64,000 nucleotides of DNA from Kappaphycus alvarezii (GCA_002205965.3 NADL03000102.1:1-64000), one strand, 5' to 3'; shown: positions 20,600 through 32,170, counted from the stretch's first letter. Numbers and translations are program-made. The notes: generated by a model from the sequence alone, not told the origin.

Positions 20600-22850
20600 A
20601 TAGAAACCATTTGCTGTAAAAAAAATCAATATTTGGAAGAATAAATATTCAAGTCAAAAAACAACAGCCCCTCAAGAGGATAAAGGGGAGAATTACAGTA
20701 ATGTACTGTTGTTGATGGGCACGTGCACAAATGGTTAGATTCTACATTAAGCAATGGCCAAATCTGTATACGCCGAGGATGCGTGAAAGGGCGCATGTGT
20801 GACACGTACAAATCGGGAGTCTACGAAGTAGCGGGATGAGCCACAATGCATATGATCAGGAACAGGCAAGCACGTACGAAGGAGCACTATGCGATGAGAG
20901 AGCTACGGAACGGGAATGAACAACGAGCTGCATATAGCGAATATGAAGCAACGAGCAAACATGGAATGGACGCGCACAGAATTACACAGAGAATGATGGA
21001 AACGCGATCGATGGACCCAATGCACGGATGCAGGCGAGTAGAAGGGAGCGAAAATGCTAGAGGCGAAGCGATTACGTGCGTATATATAAAGTGTAGAATA
21101 GCGGCTGACCAGAACGAAGAGAAAAGGCAGCACGCCGGCATCTTGTGCCGAATCTCCTTGCCCTGTGAGCTCCGCGACGACTCTGCTCTCAAGCCCTTGA
21201 ACCCAGTAGCCTTACATTCAACAACCCCTTCTCGCTATTCACTCAGCAACTGTGCAGTAGAAAGTCAGCAACACAAAAAAATCATAATTTGACCCGTTTT
21301 TACACTAAACCTACTGTGCTGTTGTCGAATTCTTCGCCTGCGAGCTCATTGCTACAATGTTTCCGCTCAGGCTGCGGAAAATAGCTCATACGCGTGTGAC
21401 AACGATGCGCCTTCGCCAAAATATTGTTGATAGTGGTTATAAAAGGTAACTCTGATTTGAGTACCGATGAATGTGGATATTCTTTATTCTCCCCAATCCC
21501 CTTTTTTATCTCTCTCCTTTTCTCTTCCTTTCCCTACCTATCAGACACTCGCCTCATATAGCCGCCAACTACGATGGCTCGCAATATCGAAACTTAGTGT
21601 ATGCGCTGAATGCAAACTTCCCATTTGCATTTGAAGTTATCCCCGGAGGTCGGAAACTCATATTAATTCTGGTCTCCATAGGCGGACAGACCGGCACTGA
21701 ACTTTAGCATCGCCGCGTTCGTTGATATGGTCTATGACAATCAATGATCTCTCTCTAATGTACCATTTTCGCCGCCTTAAACAAAAATGGCGGCTCTAAA
21801 CGGTTTTTAGGAGATATCTCAGCGTTACGGTTTGAAATATTCCAAGCCGCTCCAACACATTTTAAAACTTTTAGACCTTTTATTTCTTGAAAAACGTTTT
21901 GATAGAGGGGGCCAGCAAGGACCGATTGAGAAACGGGGCAGATGGCGCTAACTGTGCACAATCTGTGGAGGACTACCAACCCCTGTTAGTTGTCAGAAAC
22001 TGTGTCACGGGCCTGGCACGCTACAACTGAGTTTTGTCGCATGATAGACACAAAACATGCAAGATTGATCGCACAGGCGACACATTACGTTATAAATTAA
22101 AAACTTTTACTGTAAAGACTGCAACGTGTCCTTGTACTATAGGCGTAAATCGCCCTGTGCCCTTCTTAAGCGACAAAAACCACCCACAGGACAGTATAAA
22201 CCATTCAGACCATCCGAAAACCCAATCCCGATCACCAACCAAGCCTCTCACCAAGTTCGGGGTCGGCCGTGCGACACAACCCACAAACCTTTAAAAATCT
22301 CTGCGAATGGAAAGCTTCAGTGGCCAGGACAGAAGTTCTGGTACTGCTGGAACTACTGCTGCGCCCAACAGCGATACCAGGGGGAATACTGCAACCTCCG
22401 ACTACGAAGATGGCGTGCGAAGACTAGTTAGCTTCGCAAATCAGGGTGACAGTATATAGTAGGAATTATTGCTGGTCGGAAGATTGCTAAGATAAGTACG
22501 CCATTTATGTAGCTTTATCAATTATCATGTCTGTCGCCATCCTTATCATGATGGGGACCTGGTGAATTTACGAGATGCAAGATAGAGTTTACACCAATCA
22601 AGTTGAGACAAAGTCCAACTGGTTTCCAATTTGGATACAATAGCGCTACTGCCGACAAGACCATAGATAGACCCTTTAAATTAGTGCTACAATGATTACC
22701 AGGGCACCTTGTAAGTTTTGTATTATTACTATTCTGTACAACATATTGTATTTAGTGATTCGAATGGAGTAAAGGGCGGCACGTTACCGCACCAGGTTGC
22801 TGGATTCAGGCCGTTTGAATCTTTCCCAATCGATAAAATGCTCTGAGGCT
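20600..22850. other. no gene recognised
   Basis: Only short frames. A 50-codon Ser/Thr/Gly-rich frame with an ATG at 22307 ends at 22459. A 148-codon frame at 20846-21292 shows no domain. There is no RNA gene or transposon signature that could be named. Confidence 0.4.
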
Positions 22851-23025
22851 ACAACATCGCGAAAGATCTAATGGAGATATTCAAGGGGAAAAATGAGCAC
22901 TTGAGGCGGATTGGAGGCTATCAAGATGAAGACATCGTGATCTCAGCGGATTCTTGGTGGGCGGTCAATCAGGATTTGGTGTAATTATATGGCGGAACTT
23001 CGTTAAGCGCCTTCGGATCGCACAA

Positions 23026-23365
23026 GGGGGAACGTTTGGGTGTTTTACTCTTGGAAGGTATATCCGATCTATTCCATGGTTTTCCAGACAACCACAATCG
23101 ACTCAAAAAGGGTATACCGGCACCGTAATGGGGAAGGAACTACGCTCCCTAAAATGCTACCTTCAGGCCAGCCATCAAGCAGGCCGCATTGCACATGACG
23201 GCTGCTGCAGCGTGCCTTTGCATCAAAACCCCCCGAACCTCTCCGTACGTCTCCAGTGCCCTCACAGCCACGTTCCTTGCCACGTCATTTAACACTGCAC
23301 ATGCATCCGGGTGCCAACCTCCAAGAGTGGAGATTGGCACAGGCACGAGCCTACCTCTGGTGGAG
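23026..23365 (-). mobile_element. 5'-truncated LINE 3' end
   Basis: On the minus strand from about 23365 to 23149 it encodes the last part of a LINE protein (LVPVPISTLGGWHPDA, then NAACLMAGLKVAF), closely matching the C-terminus of the LINE at 37.4-40.1 kb (STSTLGGWHPDA, NAACLLAG). The 3' UTR from 23148 to 23026 matches the tail at 37190-37310 and ends in the AACACCCAAACGTT-CCCC motif. It is inserted next to or within the CACTA-like transposase relic. Confidence 0.8.
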
Positions 23366-24305
23366 GTCATATATGCAATGGAAAGCCACAGAGTACAAAC
23401 AGTTTTTCATGATCTACTGGTTGGTGCCTTTCGAAGGCCATTTGCCTCAAAGAATTTTGAAAGGGTTATACATGTTTATCCACCTTGTATAATTGTGGTC
23501 GCGACCGAAATTTGCTGTAAGTGAGGTTGATCGAATAGGAGAGCTCGCCGTCAAATTCTTCGAACATTTCGAGGCTGAATACTATCAATATGATAAGTAC
23601 AGAGCCGGTGTGTGCAAGTTGACGGTTCATACTCTCTTTCATCTGAAAGAAACAATCGAGCGCGTCGGTCCGCCTGTGAACTACAGTCAGTTTTGGGTTG
23701 AACGATTCATTGAATTCAACAAATCACGTCTGAATGCGCGAGCAAAGGCTGGGGAATCAATGACCCAAAATGCACTTCTGCTGGAAGGATAAAAGATCTA
23801 CCTTTCCGAGCACTTTGTAACATCCGAGCAGTGTTTGCGAATGTCTGATGAACCACAGACGGTAGAAGGTGAGGATGGCCAATTGCTGCGCAACTCCGTC
23901 ATGCAGGGCCCAGTGAGAAATCGAATACTTTCATCTGATGAATATCGTAGGTTTAATATCCGGCATCTGGTGAAATCGTATATCTCTGAGGCAGATGAAG
24001 CTGTTGGTGATGATGATTTCGTGAGTTTTGGTGAGTTGAAGATATCGTGTGGAGAGGAATGGAAGGAGGTTGACGCGCTTTATTTTGGACGAAAATGGGC
24101 TACTAGAAATGTCAGGGGTACGCATTACAATGCTGCGGAGTATCAATCAGAAGTACATTCATTAGCAGGCTCTGAGAGGGAACAACGTGAGCATCGAGAC
24201 GTTTCCTATGGTCGAGTGCTCATTTTTCTGGAATATCAGTTCAGTTTGAATGAGCAGCCCGTGACTAGAAGCTTAATGCTAACAGAATGGCCAAGCAAGT
24301 GCTAG
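23366..24305 (+). pseudogene. CACTA/EnSpm-like transposase C-terminal part (tnp2/DUF4218 type)
   Basis: Plus-strand frames contain the DUF4218 signature found at the C-terminus of CACTA tnp2 transposases: WKATEYKQFFMIYWLVP with LPQRILKG (about 23385-23465), AVKFFEHFEAEYYQY and TVHTLFHLKETI (about 23546-23655), FWVERFIEFNKSRLNARA (about 23695-23745), then a tail with YGRVLIFLEYQFSLNEQ and MLTEWPSKC ending at 24305. Stops split it into three frames (near 23491, 23792 and 24305). The catalytic DDE part is absent or unrecognisable upstream, where a LINE 3' end is inserted. No terminal CACTA repeats were found. Confidence 0.6.
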
Positions 24306-24676
24306 AAACCGCGACTTTTCAAGTTTTATGCGACAAGCAGCTGGTAAGAATATTCGGTCAACGGACATTGGGAGAGGTCAAACAGAATGAATTGAGTAAC
24401 GAAATTCGTGCAATGGAGGCCACGTTGGATGATATGAAGCGAGCTCTCAAGCACAGTAGCTCGCGAATTGATACAAGGGAAAGCATTCATCTGTGGAACG
24501 CAGCCTCTGTGGGCACTAGCTATGTACCAACAGCTAGATCTCGATTAATTGCCCCTCCCAAAGCACAAAAATTTCTTCACAAATACCATCCGAAACCCCG
24601 TCCAGAAAAACAAAGCGGCGCATTGGTCGGTATCGGAAGTGAAACGCGCCCGCTCCGTTCACGAAAACATCCCTAG
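24287..24676 (+). CDS. Hypothetical ORF downstream of the transposase relic
   Basis: Starts within the last codons of the transposase relic in another frame (MAKQVLETATFQVL). It has a short Lys/Glu-rich helical stretch (VKQNELSNEIRAMEATL) that could be a coiled coil and ends in a basic tail. It may be a leftover of the same transposon. No domain recognised. Confidence 0.2.
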   Translation: MAKQVLETATFQVLCDKQLVRIFGQRTLGEVKQNELSNEIRAMEATLDDMKRALKHSSSRIDTRESIHLWNAASVGTSYVPTARSRLIAPPKAQKFLHKYHPKPRPEKQSGALVGIGSETRPLRSRKHP

Positions 24677-24679
24677 TAT

Positions 24680-25223
24680 CGTTGCAAATGTATTCTATCA
24701 CATTCCCGACACGACGTCTTCGCAACAGCCCGCTAGAGTGTCCACTCTAGCACCTAATTCATAAGGTAGCCTTGAGTAAGCTCGGGGCTCGATTAAGTTA
24801 CAGTAGTAGCATTAGATGTAAAGACCATTTCTCATTCATGTCACCATCATTCAGCTTGGGTCTATAACCACTTGCAGCTTCTGAAAACATTTGTTGCACA
24901 TTCGCACCAGATAAACTCACCTGAACAAGTTACATAAGAAGAATTGGGACATATCCGTCTCATCACACAGCTAACATCCCTGATAAAATCTGCGAAGAAA
25001 TGGCTCTTACCTTATAGGCAACTAAACGGCACATGATGAAACTGTCTCAGTGGGTTTGTCGATAACATTAGGACTCAGCGCCCCTGCTCACATAAAACTG
25101 GTCGGGTCAGTTGCATTTTTCAATGACGCATAGATTCGACGCTGATATATGTGGCGCCTAAAGTTGGCATCCATCAAGTCTTGATAATCCACAGTAAAGA
25201 AATATTGATAGTTAAAATATTTA
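24680..25223. other. no gene recognised
   Basis: Mixed sequence without a convincing frame on either strand. Confidence 0.35.
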
Positions 25224-25275
25224 GGCATACAAATGTGTGGGGAACGTTTGGGTGTTTTACTCTTGGCATACAAAT
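25224..25275 (-). mobile_element. 30-bp LINE 3'-tail insertion with 11-bp target duplication
   Basis: Positions 25235-25264 hold the minus-strand LINE terminal motif (AAGAGTAAAACACCC, then AAACG and TTCCCC). It is flanked by GGCATACAAAT at 25224-25234 and again at 25265-25275. The duplication is exact over 11 bases, so this is a genuine insertion event of only about 30 bp, the second such case in the window. Confidence 0.8.
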
Positions 25276-25421
25276 TGAACAGTTGACATTCATTCGCAAG
25301 TCAAGTACTCCTGGAAACCTGCTAGTTTAAGATTAATAGTGAATCGGTTTAACTCGTTAACACGCAAGAGTTAGATGTTTCCTGATGATGCGCGCTTACA
25401 ATTTCATGCACATACCCCATC

Positions 25422-25533
25422 GGGGAAATTTGGGGTGTTTTTAATGCATGAAAAATATGGTCAGCTGTTCCCTGAGGGATGTCGTGATGGTAAAGGCTTA
25501 CAATGTAAAGGGTTGGCGGGAAGTTGTGACGTC
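25422..25533 (-). mobile_element. LINE 3' UTR copy (lineage of the 37.4-40.1 kb LINE)
   Basis: On the minus strand from 25533 to 25422 it matches the 3' UTR of the 37.4-40.1 kb LINE (positions about 40010-40112), including TTTACATTGTAAGCC, the CATCACGACATCCC segment and the terminal AACACCCCAAATTTCCCC motif. It is heavily 5'-truncated, with no coding part. Confidence 0.8.
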
Positions 25534-25539
25534 GAGCCC

Positions 25540-27128
25540 AACCACAAGCACCATCGATGATTCTGCATCAGGATGCATCAGAATAAAAGCCCTTGTCAAT
25601 ACCAAACCAATCAAACCGACCAGATCTTACGCATATAGCTGTCAAAATTTGTCATTTGTACGTTAAGCTGTGCTAATCCGCTATTGTTCTCTCCGTAATA
25701 TGGATAAAACAAATATACAGACCGTCCGAAGTTAATACGACATTACTTGTTGAAATTATTGCACTGCCACTCTTGACCTCGCTCATATTCTTATTTTGAA
25801 TAACCAAGTGGTTTGTTGTTTAGCTGAGAACAGTGCGGAGAATCCGCTTAGTTTCAAAACCTACATTATGGCAGCTGAGCCTAGTCGCAGTCTAAAATCC
25901 CGTGGTATGCCAGTCTGCACAAGTGACAGATAAACAAACCGCCAGCTAGCTCTCAGCTTGTGTGGTTGGAGCGGTCAATCAAGGTCAATCATTCGTTTCC
26001 AGTCACTCTCAACCAGGATAGAGCAAGTTTGCACTATCCCACGAAGCGCGGCTTCAAGAACGGGACTTACTAATCGCAGTCAAGGACTGACATTAAAAAG
26101 CTGTGATCAAGCCGCCGAGTACAGACAATTCTGCATGCAGTCGTCTACGTCCTTTCGTGCGTAGAAAAAACAGAATAGTCCAGCCGAGTTCTGCAAATGC
26201 CTTGCAAGGTACCAGAGCAAGTTGCTGAAGACGCTGAAGGGTCTCTTGAGAGGGAGGCAGTGAGCAATCAGTGGTATTGCCAAAAAATACGGGCGAGCGA
26301 CCACAAGTGGTGGTAAACGAGTGGTTGAGTCTCCAGTGCACGAGCATTTGATCGGATAATTTAGGTCAATTTCGGGATGTGTCGGGCGGCTGTGCAGCGG
26401 CAAATGAATCCTCAAGTTTGCATCAAAATCAACGCTTGTTTGATTGTTCCTTCGCGTATGCTTCAGAATTGAAATGAAATGACAAGCACAATACGTATGA
26501 AACGCAGTCGCTCACCCAACAAAATGTCTTTTGACTCTGCCAACCTCTCCAACGAACGCTGGGGATCAAAGCCCGTGGCTCAACGCTTGGAAGTTCTCAC
26601 TTCAACTCTCGTTTGCCGTACGCTTCTGGTCTTCTTAGAGTCAAAATGGAACGTTTGGTATCCGCTATGGAGTTGGAATGCTTGTGCGATCAGTTACGCA
26701 ACAGTTCACATTAAACAACCCATCCGAAAGAATATCGCGCTCCCCAGACAGCAGTACGAACTCTGGAGAACGGGCTGAGAACAATGAGGAACGGTACTCC
26801 AAACCGAGATCTCCGCTAAGTCCACCAAAGAGAAGCCTCTCCAATCAAGTCCTAAACCCGGCTACTTGGCTTACCGCGAACAATGGCAGACATGTCTTTG
26901 CCACATCCCGAACCACATATTTCGCATCGACGGGCATTTCTGCGCCAAAGTAAGCACTGCTACCTGGCTTTTATCGCATTCATCTGTCTTGTGCTGGCGA
27001 TGCGGCTCTTTCATTGTATGAATGGAGCAGGACACACACTGATTAAGAACAATTTGATAACGCAGCCACTGACTGCAGAAAACTAGATAAAACCGATTCC
27101 ACGATACGCGACTCTGTGGGATATATTC
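25540..27128. other. no gene recognised
   Basis: Several frames of 60-100 codons on both strands overlap each other. None shows a domain, a signal peptide or convincing splice signals. Confidence 0.35.
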
Positions 27129-27515
27129 ATGAAATCGGAAGGCGTTATTGAGTCTGTGAGCTTGCTCGCCTTTACTTTGATTGGACAGAGCGAAAACAAG
27201 ATGAGAGTTGGAAGCTTCACGAATGAGGAAGGTAACAAGAATTACGAAAGTGCAGCGGAGATATCGGCGTCTGGAGTGGGCGCAGGCGGTGGAGCTGTGG
27301 CCATGGCTTTTCTGTCCCGTGATATTGCTGTGGATGATGATCAATTGATTGCATCAGGGGATAGCAATGGATCTGTTAGGGTATACGAGCTCCGAACTAG
27401 GAAGCGTCAAGGCTCTTTAGGGATTCCGTTTCCGCTGCTCATCTCCGAGGTAGCTACCGTAGAGGAGAAGTTTTGGCGGCGCTCTACTTGCAAAGCCGGG
27501 TCATTGCCCCTTTAA
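27129..27515 (+). pseudogene. WD40-like fragment
   Basis: An ATG-started frame of 128 codons whose middle reads DDDQLIASGDSNGSVRVYEL, the pattern of a WD40 repeat strand (LIASGxxDGxVRVWDL) with Tyr in place of Trp. The rest is Gly/Ala-rich or unstructured. A second WD40-like repeat lies at about 30370-30510, with a Hint-domain relic between them. The fragment is too short for a propeller, so it is likely part of a broken gene or a chance similarity. Confidence 0.3.
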
Positions 27516-27859
27516 GAGTTGGTACACGACTGCTCCGACGTACGAGCGAAATTCCCATCAAACACCGCCGGCCCTGGCGCGGATTGAACCTTAGGTGTAC
27601 CACCGACGGCGCGGTTGTTTAATGCTAGTTTATAATCCTCGCGAACTGGATCACTACCCATTCCTTCCCAAGTTTTGATAGGTATTGAGCATGCCGCAAC
27701 ACAACTGAAGATTTTCCGTGGCAACAACTGGCTCATGCAGCTTGGCCCGGTATGATACGGCAGCTGGTTTCATGAGGGCAGTTTGCTCTTTGAGCAGGTA
27801 ACTATTGAACAATTGACGTTTCCGAAAACGGTGAACTTTGCCGATGTCTGGATCCAACG

Positions 27860-28935
27860 GTCTAGGGTTCGCTTTTGCAGCTTTACGATTCTACGTTGCA
27901 GGCTTTATGGTACCATGAAGAAGTAGAGGGGGATGACGATTTTGAAAGGGAGAGTGAGTTAGAAGATACCGTGGTCGAACGGGTGTAGTCTACGGACGGG
28001 TTATATTGCGAGCATGCCAAGTTGACGCGGGGCGAGTTGAGAAATGTGTCGGTTCGAAATGCTTTTTCGCTGCGAGGTGCAAGAATGAAGAATGTGGTGA
28101 TTGTGAATGTGAGCTCGGTGGATCAGACGTGTAGCACCTTTGATATATCCGAAGCGAGCATTGATTGAGGTAGATTGGAGGGAATTGAGACTATGAAGGG
28201 GACGTTTGAGAAGGACGTTTTCAAGTCGCATATGACGACGCCGGGGTTTCTGATCTCGCAAACCAACTTTACGTTGAATGCAACGGTGTTTGCTTCGGAG
28301 TTCATTAATGAGGAATGTTGTACGATGGCTTGTGTTGCAAAGATCTGTTTGTGTGATGTGCCTGTTTAGCCGATATTCTGTCCGCTGGAGGGGAGTGGGG
28401 TTAATGGTTATGTGTAGGATGGATGCTTTCCCGGGGATGCAAGGGTTGATGTTGTCACGAAGGGAGAGGTGGAGTGAATTTTGATGAGACTGTTGCGGCA
28501 TGGGTATTTGGAGGTGAGTGGGGCGGAATAGTGTGTGTATGCAGTGTGCGGACATAAGGCCGGGGATGAGATTGCAGAGTTTAAGGTAATCACCGCGTAG
28601 AATGGGATTAGATGCAGACGGATTACGATTAGCAAGGAGCATTTACTACCAACTCGGCGCGAACAGATAGCTGCTGGTCTAATTGAAGCAGGATATTTTG
28701 TGCAAGAGAGTAACGGGGGCTATCAGACTGATACAAGAGTCGAAAGTGAAGTTGGACGGGGGTTGTATGCGCTGGTGACTGTGAACGGGAGAATCGTGGT
28801 GGACGGGGTGGTGGCGAGCTGCTATACGAATATCGTGCCGGTGTGGCTGGCGCATGCGGTTGGCGCCGTTTAGAGAGTGTATGGAATGCGGAAAGAGAGG
28901 ATTGTGGCGAGATTCGGGGTGTTGCATGAATGAAG
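27860..28935 (+). pseudogene. Hedgehog-type Hint-domain protein, broken
   Basis: Hint domains catalyse self-splitting through an N-terminal cysteine. Here the Hint start GCFPGDARVDVVTKGEVE lies at about 28419-28475 with the Cys present. The block RRITISKEHLLPTRR (about 28618-28665) corresponds to the Thr/His-containing block of Hedgehog Hint domains. The end block GLYALVTVNG with VVDGVVASCYT and WLAHAV (about 28755-28860) is the classical Hedgehog C-terminal signature. Upstream (about 27880-28370) is an N-terminal region with FSLRGARMKNVVIVNVSSV and NFTLNATVFASEF, of unknown fold. Several in-frame stops and frame changes (for example near 28157, 28367, 28476 and 28590) make it a pseudogene. 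Related Hint proteins are known outside animals, including in algae. Confidence 0.75.
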
Positions 28936-29785
28936 CGCGACGGAAGGGGTTAGAGCGGTTTAGAGACTGATGCGAGTGGAACCGTGGAAGTCGCTGGGGT
29001 GTAAATTGATAAGTTGGATGTAAATCTTTACGCGGAGGTGAAGATGAGCCTGGATCGAGTCACAAGGTGCTTTCGATGAAGCCGATGAGGAGATGAAGCG
29101 TGGGGAGGCGGGTTGTAGGTAAACGATCGCGCGAGGTGATCTCGAGACTGTTCACACTTAGACAATCGTGTATGTGCGGTCAAGGCGGTACTGAAGTGGC
29201 CATCAAGGCTCAAGGCGGTATGTGGGCGGTTAAAGAACCCGCAGGCCGCTTGGAGATTGGTCTGCAAGTCCGACACTACGACTACAAGCTCAGTGTAACG
29301 CTCAACCCTATCGGTATATGGCCGGTGGTGTGGAAAGGCCCCCGTTTTCGCCGTTTAAACGAGTCTGCTTTGCATTAAAGCCTCATTGTACAGTATGAAG
29401 CCATATTCTACTCCCGCGGCAGCCGAATTACTTTCGGAGGCGGTAGTGCCCACCGCGGAAACACCTAAATCACCGACGCACTCCAAAGGGCAAAAAGAGA
29501 ACATCTTCTTCCGCAACACATCCCGGATAGACTTGTCCCAAAGTCTGCCAGTTATTGCCTCACTCACCAACTTGCTGTTCATCTGCGCACGAAACCCTCC
29601 ATCGCACCGCTTCCCGCCAACATCACAAGCAACAAATAGCACACACGCAACCAGCGCACACTGTCTACCCCGCCAATCAAACCCCTATTTTCAAATCCAA
29701 CCTCCCGCTCTCCCCAACATACTACTCCCTCCCCCGTTTTTCTCCCTCTTACCTCCTTCCGTACCTCCTTTCCCACCACCCCACC

Positions 29786-30558
29786 ATGAAGTTCTTCTCC
29801 CGCTCATCCTCCCTCCTTCTCCCTCATCCCCCCTCCCACCAAACTTATGAGTACGTCAACGTCATTTGTTATTCGGCTAGTCCCTCCTTGTCCCGCCTGT
29901 TTCTTTATCACCTCCAAATTTTCCGCACCTTATTCACCAAGCGCGAGCGGTTGAACTCAACTCAAGGGCGTTAGCGTCGCAATTAATGCAACGCCTTTTG
30001 CACCCCTTCTCTAAGTTGGGACGATTGGACGGTTTGCGTACTATCCAAAACGCACCCCTACCGCGCAGCACGAACGCTGGTGTTTCCTTCGACGCCACAG
30101 CTAACGAGGCGAGCGAGTCTGACAGTAATAACAAAGAAGAAATTATTAGTAGCCTGGACACAGTCGGAGATGCAAAAGTAGAACATTAAGTACTGCTTCA
30201 CGCAAACATGATGTAGATGAGGTATCAACTAGCGGGACGATTGGTTGATTCGAAAGGGAAGTCGTTGTCAACGTATGTTGAGTGGGTGATGGTTTGGCAG
30301 CCGCGTCCGTGGCTTTGCCCTTTGGGGCGATATCTGCCTCAACGGGGTGGAGGTGGAGCCGGTGAGGTGTCATGTGATGGACTGGTGAGATGTGTTGCTC
30401 TTCATGAATATCCATTTTTGATCGTGGCAGGTGATGGGTATGATGTGGTCGTCATCGATTTGGAGGCAATGGAACTGACACGAAGACTGAGGGGACACTC
30501 TGACCATGTTGTTATTAGGTGCAACACATACTGCACTGGTAGCATGATCGGCTGCTAA
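29786..30558 (+). pseudogene. Possible WD40-repeat gene, incomplete
   Basis: An ATG at 29786 follows a C/T-rich leader like that of the TPS gene and starts MKFFSRSSSLLL. A second open stretch (29986-30189) is Ser/Asn/Glu-rich. From about 30380 to 30510 the frame reads VRCVALHEYPFLIVAGDGY, then VVVIDLEAMELTRRLRGHSDHV, a good WD40 repeat with the GH dipeptide. The frame then ends. A GTACGT donor-like site sits near 29851, but no clean acceptor in phase was found, so the model is uncertain. It is either an unresolved multi-exon gene or a decayed one. Confidence 0.35.
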
Positions 30559-30750
30559 TCAGTTCAGTGGTATCTGTCCAGGGGAAGACCAAGACAATTA
30601 AAAGATCAAGGTTTGCTTCGCAAGCACTGCAGTTAGCTTACAAGGTTGTGTTTGGCAATGCCATGTTTGCTGGTGCACCTCAGAGTCTGGGGCATCATGA
30701 TGACGATCCAGTGTCTGACATGGTGGTGGTAGATCTTTATTTGTCGTACA

Positions 30751-31163
30751 ATGTCGCACAGAGGCGTGCGGAGGGTATTCATAAATTCACTACGGATGCG
30801 GGCGGCGGGTAGAAACTTGTCGCGCCTGCATTATTTGGAGACTAAATGCAAAACGGGTAACGAAGTCGCGGAGCTCCTGTTGAGGGGAGGAACCGCGACG
30901 GGAAGCAGCGAAGGAAGCAAGGCTGCGGAGAAAAGCCTTACCGTCGTCGCCCAAGGCGCCATAGATATCAATCCCGACGGGGGAGAGGATGATATCGTTT
31001 CGGTTGCAGTAAGTGCCGTAATGACGATGTTTCTCGCGCTCTGTGAGTGTCGCGGCGGCGCCGGCAGTAACCGTACTTGGCGAAATGTGGCGGCGTGCGG
31101 AGGTCAGATATGTGCGAAAAGACCGGAGTACTCCAGACTGGCCTTCGCTGAGGTTATAATGAC
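30751..31163 (+). other. ORF interrupted by the Ty3/Gypsy element (left part)
   Basis: An open frame that reaches the target duplication ATGAC at 31159-31163 and resumes in the same register after the second copy at 36922-36926. It contains KTGNEVAELLL and GSKAAEKSLTVVAQGAIDI. These resemble GETGNEIVKLL and GNKAAEKLFAFVPEGTMDV encoded inside the retroelement just before its 3' LTR. Whether this is a host gene or an older relative of the retroelement cannot be decided here. The start is unclear (several ATGs). Confidence 0.4.
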
Positions 31164-31442
31164 TGTCGCGCGATTTTTGTGTCGCGCGACGGTCAGGGTC
31201 GCTAGTTGATTGGCCCGGTGTGCTCGTACAGTACTACTGTACACTGTACGAGCGGGAAGTGGGCTCGTACAGTGTACAGTAGTAGTGTACACTGTACTTG
31301 CACATTCATGAGTAGAAACCCCGGACCGGCCGCCCCTATAAGATGACGCTAGGGCTGTCGGAGTCCGGGGGAACGGGAGGTAGGTTCCGCTTGGCCGAAA
31401 AAAACACAGAGAGAAGCAGAGTAAACAGAAACAAGCATTTCA
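31164..31442 (+). repeat. 5' LTR of the Ty3/Gypsy element
   Basis: Begins TGTCGCGCG and ends GCATTTCA. It includes a GCGCGATTTTTGTGTCGCGC inverted repeat, a large GTACAGTGTAC-type palindrome and a CCCCTATAAGATGACG TATA-like region. The segment following it begins TGGTACCGCATCC and could be a primer-binding site. The palindromic part is longer than in the 3' LTR. Confidence 0.85.
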
Positions 31443-32170
31443 TGGTACCGCATCCAAGGTTGACTATGGACATGAACGATTCCCTTAGACCCCACGTTTC
31501 CTGCAACGGTTCCCCTTCTTCCGACGTCGCGTGCTTCCTTTTCGCGTACGAGAATGTAGTCATGCGCGGAAAAAACGACGAGGAAAAGGCGCTCCAGATC
31601 CTTTGCCACCTCGAGGGCGCGGCGTTTGAGCGTTACTACGAGGCTTTCGCGAGAGACGGAGCATTGGTGGAGGAGGCGAAGGACTATTCGATCGTTAAGG
31701 CCAAGCTCATCGAGGAGTTTGGGGAGACTCCGAAGCCGGAAGAACTGCAGAAGGCTATAAACGCTAGATTGGACCCAAAGGATGTAATGGGCTCCCTGGC
31801 GCAGTTGGACGCTCTATACAAGAGAGTGGGATTCAACGATACCGCCTCCTTCGGCCTGCTTCGGAAAGCAGTGGCAGAAGATCAAGACATGGCGCAGTTC
31901 GTAATGTTTAGAGCCCCTTCGGACTATAAGGGGCTCAAGAAGGCAATCACGGACTTCGTAAGTGGAAAGAAGACGTTCTACGGAGAAGGAAGTCAAGGAT
32001 CATCGTCGAGTGAAGCGCCGAAGAAGATCCTCCAGAGGCCGGATGCTCGTAGTTCTCAGCATCTGGAAAATAAGGTGGAGAAGTTGGCCGACCAATTTGC
32101 TGAACTATCGTTGCTCGTGAAGAAGCAATTCGACGGAACGACGCCGCCAATGAAGGCGGATGCGGATTAG
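31442..32170 (+). CDS. gag-like ORF of the Ty3/Gypsy element
   Basis: An open frame of about 240 codons from the ATG at the LTR edge (an upstream ATG lies inside the LTR). It resembles retrotransposon gag capsid domains: CHLEGAAFERYYEAF, then LIEEFGETPKPEEL and a helical region with LDALYKRVGF. The C-terminal part is Ser/Lys-rich. No CCHC knuckle was seen. The frame appears open. Confidence 0.65.
   Translation: MVPHPRLTMDMNDSLRPHVSCNGSPSSDVACFLFAYENVVMRGKNDEEKALQILCHLEGAAFERYYEAFARDGALVEEAKDYSIVKAKLIEEFGETPKPEELQKAINARLDPKDVMGSLAQLDALYKRVGFNDTASFGLLRKAVAEDQDMAQFVMFRAPSDYKGLKKAITDFVSGKKTFYGEGSQGSSSSEAPKKILQRPDARSSQHLENKVEKLADQFAELSLLVKKQFDGTTPPMKADAD

Noticed and set aside
20846-21292. Plus-strand frame of 148 codons
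   Set aside because: Charged and repetitive without a recognisable domain, with two antisense frames open in the same stretch.
27545-27605. tRNA-like T-arm (GGTTCAATCC on the minus strand)
   Set aside because: No matching acceptor, D-arm or anticodon stem could be folded around it.
29386-29974. Pro/Ser-rich frames of 139-154 codons
   Set aside because: They read through the C/T-rich leader of the ATG at 29786; the composition of that tract gives long open frames in several registers.
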